This document shows positions 26,289-33,760 of a DNA stretch of 64,000 nt, piece by piece. The DNA is from G963668605 sp963668605 (lineage in GTDB: Bacteria > Acidobacteriota > Terriglobia > Bryobacterales > Bryobacteraceae), in NCBI GenBank assembly GCA_963668605.1, contig OY764903.1, forward strand, positions 2,480,001 through 2,544,000. Reading direction: 5' to 3'. How positions within the stretch are numbered: the first letter of the stretch is position 1; each line of letters opens with the position of its first letter. Position numbers and translations under genes: made by a program. The notes under the pieces are model-generated. The model saw only the letters and a list, made by a program, of their open reading frames with translations, was not told the DNA's origin and did no database searches.

Positions 26289-27188
26289 CTGATCTACAAC
26301 CCCGTCGCAGGCGGCATCCGTAAACATCCAGAGCGCTTGGAGCGCAGCCTGGAGATTCTGCGCGGCCAGGGCCACACAGTGACTGTGCATCCGACCGCCG
26401 CGCCCGGTGACGCCACGCGAATCGCGCGGGAATGCGCCGGCGCCGGCGTCGATCTTATCCTGGTGGCAGGCGGCGACGGCACGATCCACGAAGTGGTGAA
26501 TGGAATCGCGGGCTCGCACGTCACGCTGGCGGCATTGCCCGCCGGCACGGCCAATGTGCTTTGCATGGAGTTGGGCCTCGGCGGCCACATGGAGCGCGTT
26601 GCGGAGCGCATCGCCACGCTTGTCCCAGTGCGCGTCGCCGCCGGCCTGCTGGAATCCGGCGCCAATTCGCGACGCCACTTTCTGCTGATGGCCGGAATCG
26701 GGTTGGACGCCTCCGTGGTCCATCGAGTGAATCCCGCGCTGAAAGAGAAGGCCGGCAAATTCGCATACTGGGTGGCCGGTTTTGGAATGGTGCGCGGAAT
26801 GCTGGCAGAGTTCGATGTGGTTGCAGACGGGCGTAGCGCGCGATGCGGTTTCGCGCTGGCCAGCCGCGTACGCAACTACGGCGGCTACCTGAGCATCGCG
26901 CGCCACATCAGCTTGTGCAGCGACGATCTCGAGTTTGTGCTCTTCAAGGGCCGTCTTCCCTTGCGTTATGTGCCATATCTGGCCGGAGTCCTGCTGCGCT
27001 GCGCCGATCGCCTGCCCGGCGTCACGGTTCTGCGCGGCAGGTCGCTGATTCTCGAAGCGGCAGGGGCGGAACCGGTGTACGTCCAGTTGGACGGTGAACT
27101 GGCAGGCACGCTGCCGGCGCGGATTTCGATCGTCGAGGACGCGATTACGATACTGATGCCGACGGAATACGCGCGCGAATCGAAGTAA
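26289..27188 (+). CDS. Diacylglycerol kinase-like lipid kinase (YegS/BmrU type)
   Basis: The catalytic domain shows LVAGGDGTIHEVVNGI (GGDGT nucleotide loop) and LPAGTANVLC, with GIGLDASVV further on; the C-terminal beta-sandwich ends in PVYVQLDGELAG. The family's first strand and loop, RLIYNPVAGG, is encoded directly upstream of the first canonical start in this frame (TTG 26337), so translation must begin earlier. No ATG, GTG or TTG exists there; CTG 26289 would give (M)IYNPVAGG and is used here as the boundary. ATG 26257 is in another frame and stops after 11 codons, so a one-base indel is an alternative. The product phosphorylates diacylglycerol or a sphingoid-type lipid. Confidence 0.8.
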   Translation: MIYNPVAGGIRKHPERLERSLEILRGQGHTVTVHPTAAPGDATRIARECAGAGVDLILVAGGDGTIHEVVNGIAGSHVTLAALPAGTANVLCMELGLGGHMERVAERIATLVPVRVAAGLLESGANSRRHFLLMAGIGLDASVVHRVNPALKEKAGKFAYWVAGFGMVRGMLAEFDVVADGRSARCGFALASRVRNYGGYLSIARHISLCSDDLEFVLFKGRLPLRYVPYLAGVLLRCADRLPGVTVLRGRSLILEAAGAEPVYVQLDGELAGTLPARISIVEDAITILMPTEYARESK

Positions 27189-27204
27189 ATTCACGCTCAT
27201 TCGA

Positions 27205-27374
27205 AAGCGCCTGCGACCGGAGGCGCGAATCAGGCTGTAAAAACGCAGCCTCCGGTCGCTTGCGCTCGCGGCACCGTTTGTCGGACATCTCCATCGGTGC
27301 CCAGAGCGGCAGCGACCGGAGGCGCGAATCAGGCTGTGAAAATGCAGCCTCCGGTCGCTTGTGCGGCACCGTTG
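27205..27374. repeat. Two copies of a GACCGGAGG-core palindromic repeat
   Basis: Two units (about 27205-27280 and 27300-27374) each carry GCGACCGGAGGC, a spacer (GCGAATCAGGCTGTRAAAA), then the inverse GCCTCCGGTCGC and a terminal GGCACCGTT. Stems are 27213-27224 with 27248-27259, and 27312-27323 with 27347-27358. The core matches parts of the 115-bp tandem repeat and the 61.0-kb palindrome, so this is a REP-like family. It fills most of the gap before the sugar kinase gene. Confidence 0.85.
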
Positions 27375-27454
27375 ACGTGGAACGGCTGCTCCCTGCCGTG
27401 TCTCAAACAGCAGTGAAGTAAACTGGAAATTTATTCCTTCCGCGAGGTGAACTT

Positions 27455-28549
27455 ATGCTTACTATCAGATCCAAAGAAGAATGCCGTTGGGACCTTGTCA
27501 GTCTGGGCGAGGTGATGCTACGGCTCGATCCCGGCGAAGGGCGCATCCACACAACGCGCACGTTCCAGGCCTGGGAAGGCGGCGGCGAATACAACGTCGC
27601 GCGAGGGCTGAAACGCTGCTTTGGACAGCGCACGGCCGTGGTCACGGCGTTGGCCGACAACCCGGTCGGACGGCTCGTGCAGGATCTGATTTACCAGGGC
27701 GGCGTCGATCAATCGCACCTGCTGTGGATGAAGTACGACGGCGTCGGGCGAAGCGTGCGCAACGGCCTCAATTTCACCGAACGCGGCTTCGGCGTGCGCG
27801 GCGCCGTGGGCTGCTCGGACCGCGGCCATACGGCCGTGGCGCAACTCCGGCCCGGCCAGGTCGATTGGGACGAGATCTTCGGCAAGGAAGGCGCACGCTG
27901 GCTGCACACCGGCGGCATCTTCTGCGCGCTCTCGGAGTCGACACCCGCCGTCGCGAAAGAGGCCATGCAGGCGGCACGCAAGCACGGCACGATCGTTTCG
28001 TATGACCTGAATTACCGCCCTTCGCTATGGAAGGCGATCGGCGGCGAAGCGCGTGCGAAGGAAGTCAACCGCGAACTCGCTCCGCTGGTCGACGTGATGC
28101 TCGGCAACGAAGAGGACTTCACCGCCGCGCTCGGCTTCCAGGTCGAAGGCATCGACAAGCACCTGTCCAAACTCGACGTGAGCAATTTCAAGCGCATGAT
28201 CGAGCAGGCAGTGAAGGCCTTTCCGAATTTCGGAGTGGTTGCCACGACGCTGCGTCACGCCAAAACGGCGTCGATCAACGACTGGGGCGCGGTGTGTTAT
28301 TGCGACGGCCAGTTCTTCGAAGCGCGCCAGCGTGAGTCGCTCGAAATCTACGATCGCGTGGGCGGCGGCGACTCATTTGCCTCGGGATTGATTTACGGCT
28401 TCCTTGAAAACAAGGGCGGCCAATACGCCGTCGATTGTGGCGCGGCGCATGGCGCGCTGGCCATGACGACGCCGGGCGATACGACGATGGCATCGCTGGC
28501 GGAAGTCGAAAAAGTGATGGGCGGAGCGGGCGCGCGCGTCGATCGCTAG
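27455..28549 (+). CDS. PfkB-family sugar kinase, 2-keto-3-deoxygluconate kinase-like
   Basis: 364 residues. GAGG lies upstream of ATG 27455. PfkB signatures: LVSLGEVMLRLDPGEGRI at the N-terminus (KdgK-like), GGGEYNVARGLKRCFG (sugar binding), TALADNPVGRLV, GFGVRGAVGCSDRGH insert, and the C-terminal anion-hole/base motif DRVGGGDSFASGLIYG with the catalytic Asp. Substrate is most likely 2-keto-3-deoxygluconate, feeding the modified Entner-Doudoroff or uronate pathways, which fits a polysaccharide degrader. The insert between residues about 110 and 125 is longer than in typical KdgK. It is convergent with fabG. Confidence 0.85.
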   Translation: MLTIRSKEECRWDLVSLGEVMLRLDPGEGRIHTTRTFQAWEGGGEYNVARGLKRCFGQRTAVVTALADNPVGRLVQDLIYQGGVDQSHLLWMKYDGVGRSVRNGLNFTERGFGVRGAVGCSDRGHTAVAQLRPGQVDWDEIFGKEGARWLHTGGIFCALSESTPAVAKEAMQAARKHGTIVSYDLNYRPSLWKAIGGEARAKEVNRELAPLVDVMLGNEEDFTAALGFQVEGIDKHLSKLDVSNFKRMIEQAVKAFPNFGVVATTLRHAKTASINDWGAVCYCDGQFFEARQRESLEIYDRVGGGDSFASGLIYGFLENKGGQYAVDCGAAHGALAMTTPGDTTMASLAEVEKVMGGAGARVDR

Positions 28550-28564
28550 GGCGAATCCCCTGCC

Positions 28565-29299
28565 CTACATGTACAGGCCGCCGTTGACGTCGAGCACGTG
28601 GCCAGTGATGTAGTTAGCCGCATCGCTGGCCAGGTAACATACGGCGGCGGCGATGTCTTCAGGCTTGCCGAAGCGTTGGAGCGGAATGCCCGAGAGCATG
28701 GCATCTTTGACCTTGTCGGGCAGGACCGCCGTCATGTCGGTTTCGATAAAGCCAGGCGCAATCGCGTTGACCGTGATATTACGGCTGGCCATTTCGCGCG
28801 CGAGAGATTTCGTCAGGCCGATCAACCCGGCCTTCGAGGCGCAATAGTTAGCCTGGCCCGCGTTGCCCATCTCGCCGACGATCGAGGCGATGTTGATGAT
28901 CCGGCCCCAGCGCTCCTTCATCATGCCGGAGAGCACGGCCTGGGTGGCGTAAAACGAGCCGGTCAGGTTGGTCTGGATCACCGATTCCCAGTCCTCGGGC
29001 TTCATGCGTAAGGCGAGATTGTCGCGCGTCACGGCGGCGTTGTTGACCAGAATGTGGACAGGACCGAACTCCGCGGCGGTGATTGCGAAGGCTTCCTTGA
29101 TCGATGCGTGCGAGGAGAGATCGAGCGGGACGACCAACGCCTCGCGCTGCTGCGCGCGAATCTGCGCGGCAACCTCTTCCAGTTTCTCAGTGTTGCGCGC
29201 GGCTAGCACGACGCGCGCGCCGGCCGCCGAAAGCGCGAGGGCGCAGGCTCTTCCAATACCGCGGCTGGCGCCGCTGACGAATGCGATTCGATTATTCAT
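28565..29299 (-). CDS. fabG: 3-oxoacyl-[acyl-carrier-protein] reductase FabG-like
   Basis: 244 residues from ATG 29299 (MNNRIAFVSGASRGIGRA); the longer in-frame start at 29503 gives a low-complexity extension and is rejected. Short-chain dehydrogenase features: SGASRGIGRA Rossmann loop, LVNNAAVTRDNLALRM, the catalytic serine in INIASIVGEM, YCASKAGLIGL (Tyr-x-x-x-Lys) and YITGHVLDVNGGLYM at the C-terminus, all typical of FabG. It reduces 3-oxoacyl-ACP with NADPH in fatty-acid elongation. No other fab genes are nearby, so a role with another 3-oxo substrate remains possible. Confidence 0.88.
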   Translation of the reverse strand: MNNRIAFVSGASRGIGRACALALSAAGARVVLAARNTEKLEEVAAQIRAQQREALVVPLDLSSHASIKEAFAITAAEFGPVHILVNNAAVTRDNLALRMKPEDWESVIQTNLTGSFYATQAVLSGMMKERWGRIINIASIVGEMGNAGQANYCASKAGLIGLTKSLAREMASRNITVNAIAPGFIETDMTAVLPDKVKDAMLSGIPLQRFGKPEDIAAAVCYLASDAANYITGHVLDVNGGLYM

Positions 29300-29538
29300 G
29301 GTCTCTTTTAAAAACGGTGAAGCAGCTTTCATGATAGCGGAATGGGTACGACACAATCGTCGAGAAATCCGCCGGACTACTGCGCACCCGGAACGCGGAC
29401 GCTTCGCCCGCGGGTGACCCATGGCCGCCCAGCCGCAAAGGTGCGCAAAGAATGAACCAGCCGGGGGCAATTTGCGGATCTTGGGATACGCCCCCGCGCG
29501 CACCGGGCCTGCTAGATTGAAACTAGACTCAACCTCCT

Positions 29539-30987
29539 ATGGCTTACAACGATCTGCGCGACTTTGTCGCGGCGCTTGAAAAAAGCGGCGAACTCAAAAG
29601 GATCCCGTTCGAAGTGGATCCCTATCTCGAAATCACAGAGTTCGCCGACCGTTCCGTGAAGAGCGGCGGACCGGCACTGTTGTTTGAAAAACCGAAGGGC
29701 AGCACCGTGCCCGTGCTGATCAACGCATTCGCGAGTATGAAGCGGATGGAGATCGCGCTCGAGGTGGACTCGGTGGACGAGGTGGCGCGGCGGATCTCCG
29801 AGTACCTCGAAATGCGCATGCCAGAGGGTCTGCTGGGCAAACTCAAAATGCTGCCCAAACTCGCTGAAATGGGTTCGTTTTTTCCTAAGATAGTGAACAG
29901 CGGCGCGTGCAAGGAGTGGATCCGCCACGACGATTTTTCGCTGCGGGAGTTTCCCGTGCTTCACTGCTGGCCGGACGACGGCGGTCCATTTGTCACGCTG
30001 CCGCTGGTCTTTTCGAAAAATCCCGAGACCGGCAAACGCAATTGCGGCATGTACCGCATGCAGGTTTTCGACGAGCGCACAACCGGGATGCACTGGCAGA
30101 CTCACAAACAGGGCGCCGAACACTACCGCCGCCGGCTGAAAGACGGCGCTGGCAAACGCATGGACGTCGCGGTGGCGATTGGCGCGGATCCGGCTGTGAT
30201 CTACTCGGCGATTCTTCCGCTGCCGCCCGATCTCGACGAGATGATGATCGCGGGCTTCTTGCGCGGAAAGCCTGTGGAGATGGTCCGCTGCGAAACCTGT
30301 GATCTTGAGGTCCCGGCCAATGCGGAGATCGTCCTCGAGGGCTATGTCGAATTAGGCGAACTGCGCACGGAGGGACCGTTCGGCGACCACACCGGCTACT
30401 ACTCGCTGGCGGGCGAGTATCCGGTATTCCACGTCACCTGCGTCACGCAACGCAAGAATCCGATCTACGCCGCGACCATCGTCGGGCGGCCGCCGATGGA
30501 GGATTTCTACATGGGCCAAGCGATTGGACGCATCTTTTTGCCGCTGCTGCGCATGCAAATTCCCGAAATTCGCGATATGTGCATGCCGGCAGAGGGCGTG
30601 TTCCACAATCTGATGCTGGTTTCGATCCGCAAATCGTACCCCGGCCAAGCGCGCAAGGTGATGCACGCTATCTGGGGTCTAGGCCAGGCGATGTTCACCA
30701 AGTGCATTGTCGTAGTGGACGAAGACGTCGATGTGCAAAATGCCAGCGAAGTAGCATGGCGCGCGCTGAATAATATCGACCCGCAGCGCGATATCGAATT
30801 TGCGCTTGGCCCGATCGATTCGCTCGACCACGCCAGCCGCTTGCAGGATTTCGGCTCGAAGATGGGAGTTGACGCGACTCGAAAATCGCCCCAGGAAGGC
30901 TTCACACGGCCTTGGCCGGAGGTGATCACGATGCCAGAAGCAGTGCAGCGGCGCGTCGATGAATTGTGGAAGCGGGCCGGACTGTAA
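29539..30987 (+). CDS. UbiD-family prenylated-FMN decarboxylase
   Basis: 482 residues, standard UbiD length. The N-terminus MAYNDLRDFVAALEKSGEL is typical. Internal motifs include KNPETGKRNCGMYRMQ, MHWQTHKQGAEHYRR, VAIGADPAVIYSA, ETCDLEVPANAEIVLEGYV, EGPFGDHTGYYS (Glu and Asp of the catalytic network) and RNPIYAATIVGRPPMED-like YAATIVGRPPMED. It should decarboxylate an aromatic or alpha,beta-unsaturated acid using prenylated FMN made by a UbiX partner not present here. Involvement in menaquinone or ubiquinone synthesis is plausible but unproven. No strong ribosome binding site is visible. Confidence 0.9.
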   Translation: MAYNDLRDFVAALEKSGELKRIPFEVDPYLEITEFADRSVKSGGPALLFEKPKGSTVPVLINAFASMKRMEIALEVDSVDEVARRISEYLEMRMPEGLLGKLKMLPKLAEMGSFFPKIVNSGACKEWIRHDDFSLREFPVLHCWPDDGGPFVTLPLVFSKNPETGKRNCGMYRMQVFDERTTGMHWQTHKQGAEHYRRRLKDGAGKRMDVAVAIGADPAVIYSAILPLPPDLDEMMIAGFLRGKPVEMVRCETCDLEVPANAEIVLEGYVELGELRTEGPFGDHTGYYSLAGEYPVFHVTCVTQRKNPIYAATIVGRPPMEDFYMGQAIGRIFLPLLRMQIPEIRDMCMPAEGVFHNLMLVSIRKSYPGQARKVMHAIWGLGQAMFTKCIVVVDEDVDVQNASEVAWRALNNIDPQRDIEFALGPIDSLDHASRLQDFGSKMGVDATRKSPQEGFTRPWPEVITMPEAVQRRVDELWKRAGL

Positions 30988-31049
30988 GGGCAGGACTACC
31001 GCCCTCCGCCGCGCAGACGCGGAGAAGGGCGGGCAAGCGAACAGGGAGA

Positions 31050-31577
31050 TCAGGCGAGAGAAGGCGAGGCGGTCAGATCCTGGATCTGCACGCGCATCGA
31101 CTCGACGGCTTCAACCAAACCACGCACATCGACCGCGGAATCGCCGGCCCAATGCAGTGCCAGGCGCAGTTCAACAAGCGACAAGGCCCAGATGAAGCGC
31201 ATGCGCTGGTGCAGGAGACCGGCTACCAGTTCCGAGCGGTCCTCGGCGGAGTGCACGGCAACGGACTTGGCGATGCTGCTCAAGCGGTCAAAATCCTGTT
31301 GCAGATTTCCCAGGTAGCTGCGAAAAATGCGGCGGCGCTGCGCCCTGAGGCGGGAAGACATCGCGGGCGTGTAGCCCGGCTGCGAGGCAAGGTATTCAAA
31401 GTCCGACGAGCGGAGCAGGCGTGCCATCGGCTGATAGCGAGTGGCACGGAATGCCGCCGCCCATTCACGGTCGGGAGCAGGCAGCGGGCCGGCGAGAATG
31501 ACACGGCGGAAAAACCCAATCAGAAGACCGGCAACCAAAACCGCAATGATGATCGCCGCAATCCATAAAGAATTCAT
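31050..31577 (-). CDS. Unknown single-pass membrane protein
   Basis: 175 residues from ATG 31577, eight bases after GGAGG. Residues about 3-23 (NSLWIAAIIIAVLVAGLLIG) are one transmembrane helix followed by FFRRV, so the C-terminal ~150 residues are probably cytoplasmic. That part is helical and rich in Arg and Leu (RLRAQRRRIFRSYLGNLQQD, LVAGLLHQRMRFIWALSLVE). I do not recognise a family. It lies 94 bases downstream of the seven-helix protein gene on the same strand and might be the last gene of the peptide operon, though it has its own ribosome binding site. Confidence 0.6.
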   Translation of the reverse strand: MNSLWIAAIIIAVLVAGLLIGFFRRVILAGPLPAPDREWAAAFRATRYQPMARLLRSSDFEYLASQPGYTPAMSSRLRAQRRRIFRSYLGNLQQDFDRLSSIAKSVAVHSAEDRSELVAGLLHQRMRFIWALSLVELRLALHWAGDSAVDVRGLVEAVESMRVQIQDLTASPSLA

Positions 31578-31671
31578 CAATTGAGCCTCCTGAACTCGTC
31601 ACGATCAGAATAACCGAAAAGAGGATCGGATGCAAACAGCTATTTGCATTTAATGTCAGGAATTTATTTGC

Positions 31672-32475
31672 TTACTTGAGTGAAGGGTGTAAAAGCGAAT
31701 TATTGATGGTCTTGAGTTGGTCCAGCAGGTGCATTTCCGCGCCGCGATCCCAGCGGATTCCCGCGCTTTGCACACGCTCTTCGCCAGCCAGCGAGAACCG
31801 GAAGAACCAGCAGTAGAGCAGAGCGGCGGTGAGCGCGCCAAGCGTCATGCTGAGTGTGCGGGCTATTCCCTGCCCCACCATATTGCGATAGAACACGCCC
31901 AGCGAAGTGGCTAGAAAATACGCCACATTCAGCGCGGCGTGCGTCACAACGTTGCTTTTCAGCGGAACCGGGAAATACGCCAGAAATCCCACCATCATCG
32001 CGATGAAAAGCACCAGGCTGAACGTGACTCCGCGGCCGAATGTGTAAACCAGCTTCAATACCGGATACGGATCCGGATTGGCGTTCATATCGACAATCAG
32101 CGACGATCCGGAGACTAGAAGGCTGACTGCTACTGCGACCAGCATCGCGCGTTGGCCCAGGCGCTGAATCCCTGGATAATCCTTGAGCACGAGAGCATAT
32201 AATTCATACACAACCAGAAAGTAAAGCACGTAGACTCCCAACCGCGCGGGAATCCAGACGTAGCCGAAGGCATTCGTGCGGGGGTTGAGCATCATCAAGA
32301 CGACCGTGGTGACTAACTGGAAGGCGAGATAGAGGGTAAACCAACAGTAGATCCGGTAGAGCCGGGTAAAATAAAGTTTCGCTAACAGCAAGAGATGGCC
32401 CGATATGCTAATCAGGAAAATGGTGCGTTCGAGAGCGGATACAGACGTCATGGCGATGAGAGAAGCGTGGAGCAT
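31672..32475 (-). CDS. Seven-helix membrane protein downstream of peptide genes
   Basis: 267 residues with seven predicted transmembrane helices at about 18-36, 42-63, 72-97, 109-127, 141-167, 176-195 and 211-227, then a ~40-residue soluble tail (GEERVQSAGIRWDRGAEMHL). I cannot name the family; similar unannotated membrane proteins occur in Acidobacteriota. ATG 32475 follows a four-codon mini-ORF (ATG GTG ATA AGA TAG, 32490-32476) whose stop abuts this ATG and which has GGAG five bases upstream, suggesting coupled translation. It lies 38 bases after the fourth peptide gene in reading order, so it is a candidate receptor, processor or exporter for the peptides. That role is inference. Confidence 0.7.
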   Translation of the reverse strand: MLHASLIAMTSVSALERTIFLISISGHLLLLAKLYFTRLYRIYCWFTLYLAFQLVTTVVLMMLNPRTNAFGYVWIPARLGVYVLYFLVVYELYALVLKDYPGIQRLGQRAMLVAVAVSLLVSGSSLIVDMNANPDPYPVLKLVYTFGRGVTFSLVLFIAMMVGFLAYFPVPLKSNVVTHAALNVAYFLATSLGVFYRNMVGQGIARTLSMTLGALTAALLYCWFFRFSLAGEERVQSAGIRWDRGAEMHLLDQLKTINNSLLHPSLK

Positions 32476-32513
32476 CTATCTTATCACCATGACGTCTCCG
32501 TGAATCTTGTTCT

Positions 32514-32636
32514 TTAGCGCTGCGAGCTCTCCGGGCACGGGAAACAGTCGGGATCGGGGATGTGGGCGAATCCCTGGCCGGCGACGGCGATAAACTGGAG
32601 AGCGAGGATCATGACGAAGAGTGTTCTTTTCAGCAT
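32514..32636 (-). CDS. Small secreted CFPC peptide precursor, copy 1 (last in reading order)
   Basis: 40 residues: a signal peptide MLKRTLFVMILALQFIAVAG followed by the tail HIPDPDCFPCPESSQR after QGFA. AAAGGA lies nine bases before ATG. This copy differs from copies 2 and 3 only by Ser instead of Asn at residue 37. Stop TAA at 32516-32514. The two cysteines three apart and three Pro residues suggest a small constrained exported peptide. No known family recognised. Confidence 0.75.
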   Translation of the reverse strand: MLKRTLFVMILALQFIAVAGQGFAHIPDPDCFPCPESSQR

Positions 32637-32666
32637 TTGAATGGGTCCTTTGCGGATTCGGGTTCC

Positions 32667-32789
32667 TTAGCGCTGCGAGTTCTCCGGGCACGGGAAGCAG
32701 TCGGGATCGGGGATGTGGGCGAATCCCTGGCCGGCGACAGCGATAAACTGGAGAGCGAGGATCATGACGAAGAGTGTTCTTTTCAGCAT
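32667..32789 (-). CDS. Small secreted CFPC peptide precursor, copy 2
   Basis: Same 40-codon gene, exactly 153 bases upstream of copy 1 in reading order, with its own AAAGGA site in the 30-base spacer. The predicted mature tail is HIPDPDCFPCPENSQR. Most differences from the other copies fall in third codon positions of this frame, which supports selection on the peptide. Confidence 0.75.
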   Translation of the reverse strand: MLKRTLFVMILALQFIAVAGQGFAHIPDPDCFPCPENSQR

Positions 32790-32819
32790 CTGAATGGGTC
32801 CTTTGCGGATTCGGGTTCC

Positions 32820-32942
32820 TTAGCGCTGCGAGTTCTCCGGGCACGGGAAGCAGTCGGGGTCGGGGATGTGGGCGAATCCCTGGCCAGCGACGGCGATAAA
32901 CTGGAGAGCGAGGATCATGACGAAGAGTGTTCTTTTCAGCAT
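32820..32942 (-). CDS. Small secreted CFPC peptide precursor, copy 3
   Basis: Encodes the same 40 residues as copy 2 with synonymous changes (for example GAC for GAT, GCT for GCC). It has the same AAAGGA site and 153-base period. Confidence 0.75.
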   Translation of the reverse strand: MLKRTLFVMILALQFIAVAGQGFAHIPDPDCFPCPENSQR

Positions 32943-32972
32943 TTGAATGGGTCCTTTGCGGATTCGGGTTCC

Positions 32973-33095
32973 TTAGCGTTGCGAGTTCTCCGGGCACGGG
33001 AAGCAGTCGGGGTCGGGGATGTGGGCGAATCCCTGGCCAGCAATCGCGATAAACTGGATGGCGAGAATCATGACGAAGAGTGTTCTTTTCAGCAT
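32973..33095 (-). CDS. Small secreted CFPC peptide precursor, copy 4 (first in reading order)
   Basis: The first and most diverged copy: Leu13 to Ile and Val18 to Ile in the signal peptide, but the mature tail HIPDPDCFPCPENSQR is unchanged. Several codons differ only at the third base. AAGGA lies nine bases before ATG 33095. The spacing region upstream (33096-33301) should hold the operon promoter. Confidence 0.75.
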   Translation of the reverse strand: MLKRTLFVMILAIQFIAIAGQGFAHIPDPDCFPCPENSQR

Positions 33096-33192
33096 CTGAG
33101 TGGATCCTTGTTGCTTTTGTTTTGCGGCCTCTGTGACCGGCAGTCCTAGATTAAAGACCTGAGAGGACTAAGTGCCTTTCCCGGAAGATAAT

Positions 33193-33207
33193 TTCGGAAT
33201 TCAGAAC
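33193..33207. promoter_or_regulatory. Candidate operator shared with the S24 regulator promoter
   Basis: TTCGGAATTCAGAAC matches the central part of the perfect palindrome at 34617-34636 (TTCTGAATTCAGAAC) with one mismatch. It lies 98 bases upstream of the first peptide ATG and 95 bases upstream of the divergent gene at 33302, well placed to control both. Confidence 0.5.
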
Positions 33208-33301
33208 GCGTAGGGTTTCTGCATTAGTTTCCGAAGCAATTCGCGGGCGGGTGTGTAGTAATAATGAAATAGAATGAGCACAGAGCGGGTAGGTTTTTAC
33301 A

Positions 33302-33760
33302 ATGAATTCGTCCCGAACTAAACGAACCCTCAATCGCGGCGCAGCGCCGGATCTGTGGAGGAACACTCTCGCGCAGATTCCGTCCGTGTTCGGCAAGCTC
33401 GTCTATTTGACCTCGTTGCGCAATTCTAATTCCGGAGAATATGAGCATCACGGCCTCGCTAATTTGTTTGGTTCCGAGGAGGCAAATCGCGCCATGGGCG
33501 ACTCGCATGCGGAGTTGTTCGCCGAGTGGCTGTGCTTTGACCTGCAACAGCAGAAAGAAGATTTGGAAACCTATTTGTCTGAAATAGAGGGGCCGCGGCG
33601 GGCTGTGCTCAAGACCTGGTTGCAGTTGGAGCCGTACCGCAACTGCATGCCCGCTTCCGCGCGTGAAGTCGAGCGGACTCTGTTTTTGACGGACCTGGAA
33701 ATGCTGCTGGCTTTGCTCAGGAACGAACACGGCGTCGGCGACCTTGATCGAGACGCATAG
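33302..33760 (+). CDS. Unknown soluble protein divergent from peptide operon
   Basis: 152 residues. No signal peptide or transmembrane helix is visible. The N-terminus is basic (MNSSRTKRTLNRG), and the middle carries AEWLCFDLQQQKEDLETYL and PRRAVLKTWLQLEPYRN, which look helical. I do not recognise a family. The gene is divergent from the peptide operon with a putative operator between them, and its 3' end overlaps the convergent S24 regulator by 44 bases. This close packing suggests the three parts move and act together. Start ATG 33302 has only a weak upstream GGTAGG. Confidence 0.6.
   Translation: MNSSRTKRTLNRGAAPDLWRNTLAQIPSVFGKLVYLTSLRNSNSGEYEHHGLANLFGSEEANRAMGDSHAELFAEWLCFDLQQQKEDLETYLSEIEGPRRAVLKTWLQLEPYRNCMPASAREVERTLFLTDLEMLLALLRNEHGVGDLDRDA

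Noticed and set aside
32514..33095. Possible CRISPR array or plain satellite repeat
   Set aside because: The whole 153-base unit is repeated, with no variable spacers between short repeats, and each unit carries a start, ribosome binding site and stop.
32562..33149. 195-codon plus-strand ORF made of 51-residue repeats across the peptide array
   Set aside because: It is open only because the 153-base period is divisible by three. Third-base changes and ribosome binding sites support the minus-strand peptides, and the plus frame accumulates non-synonymous changes.
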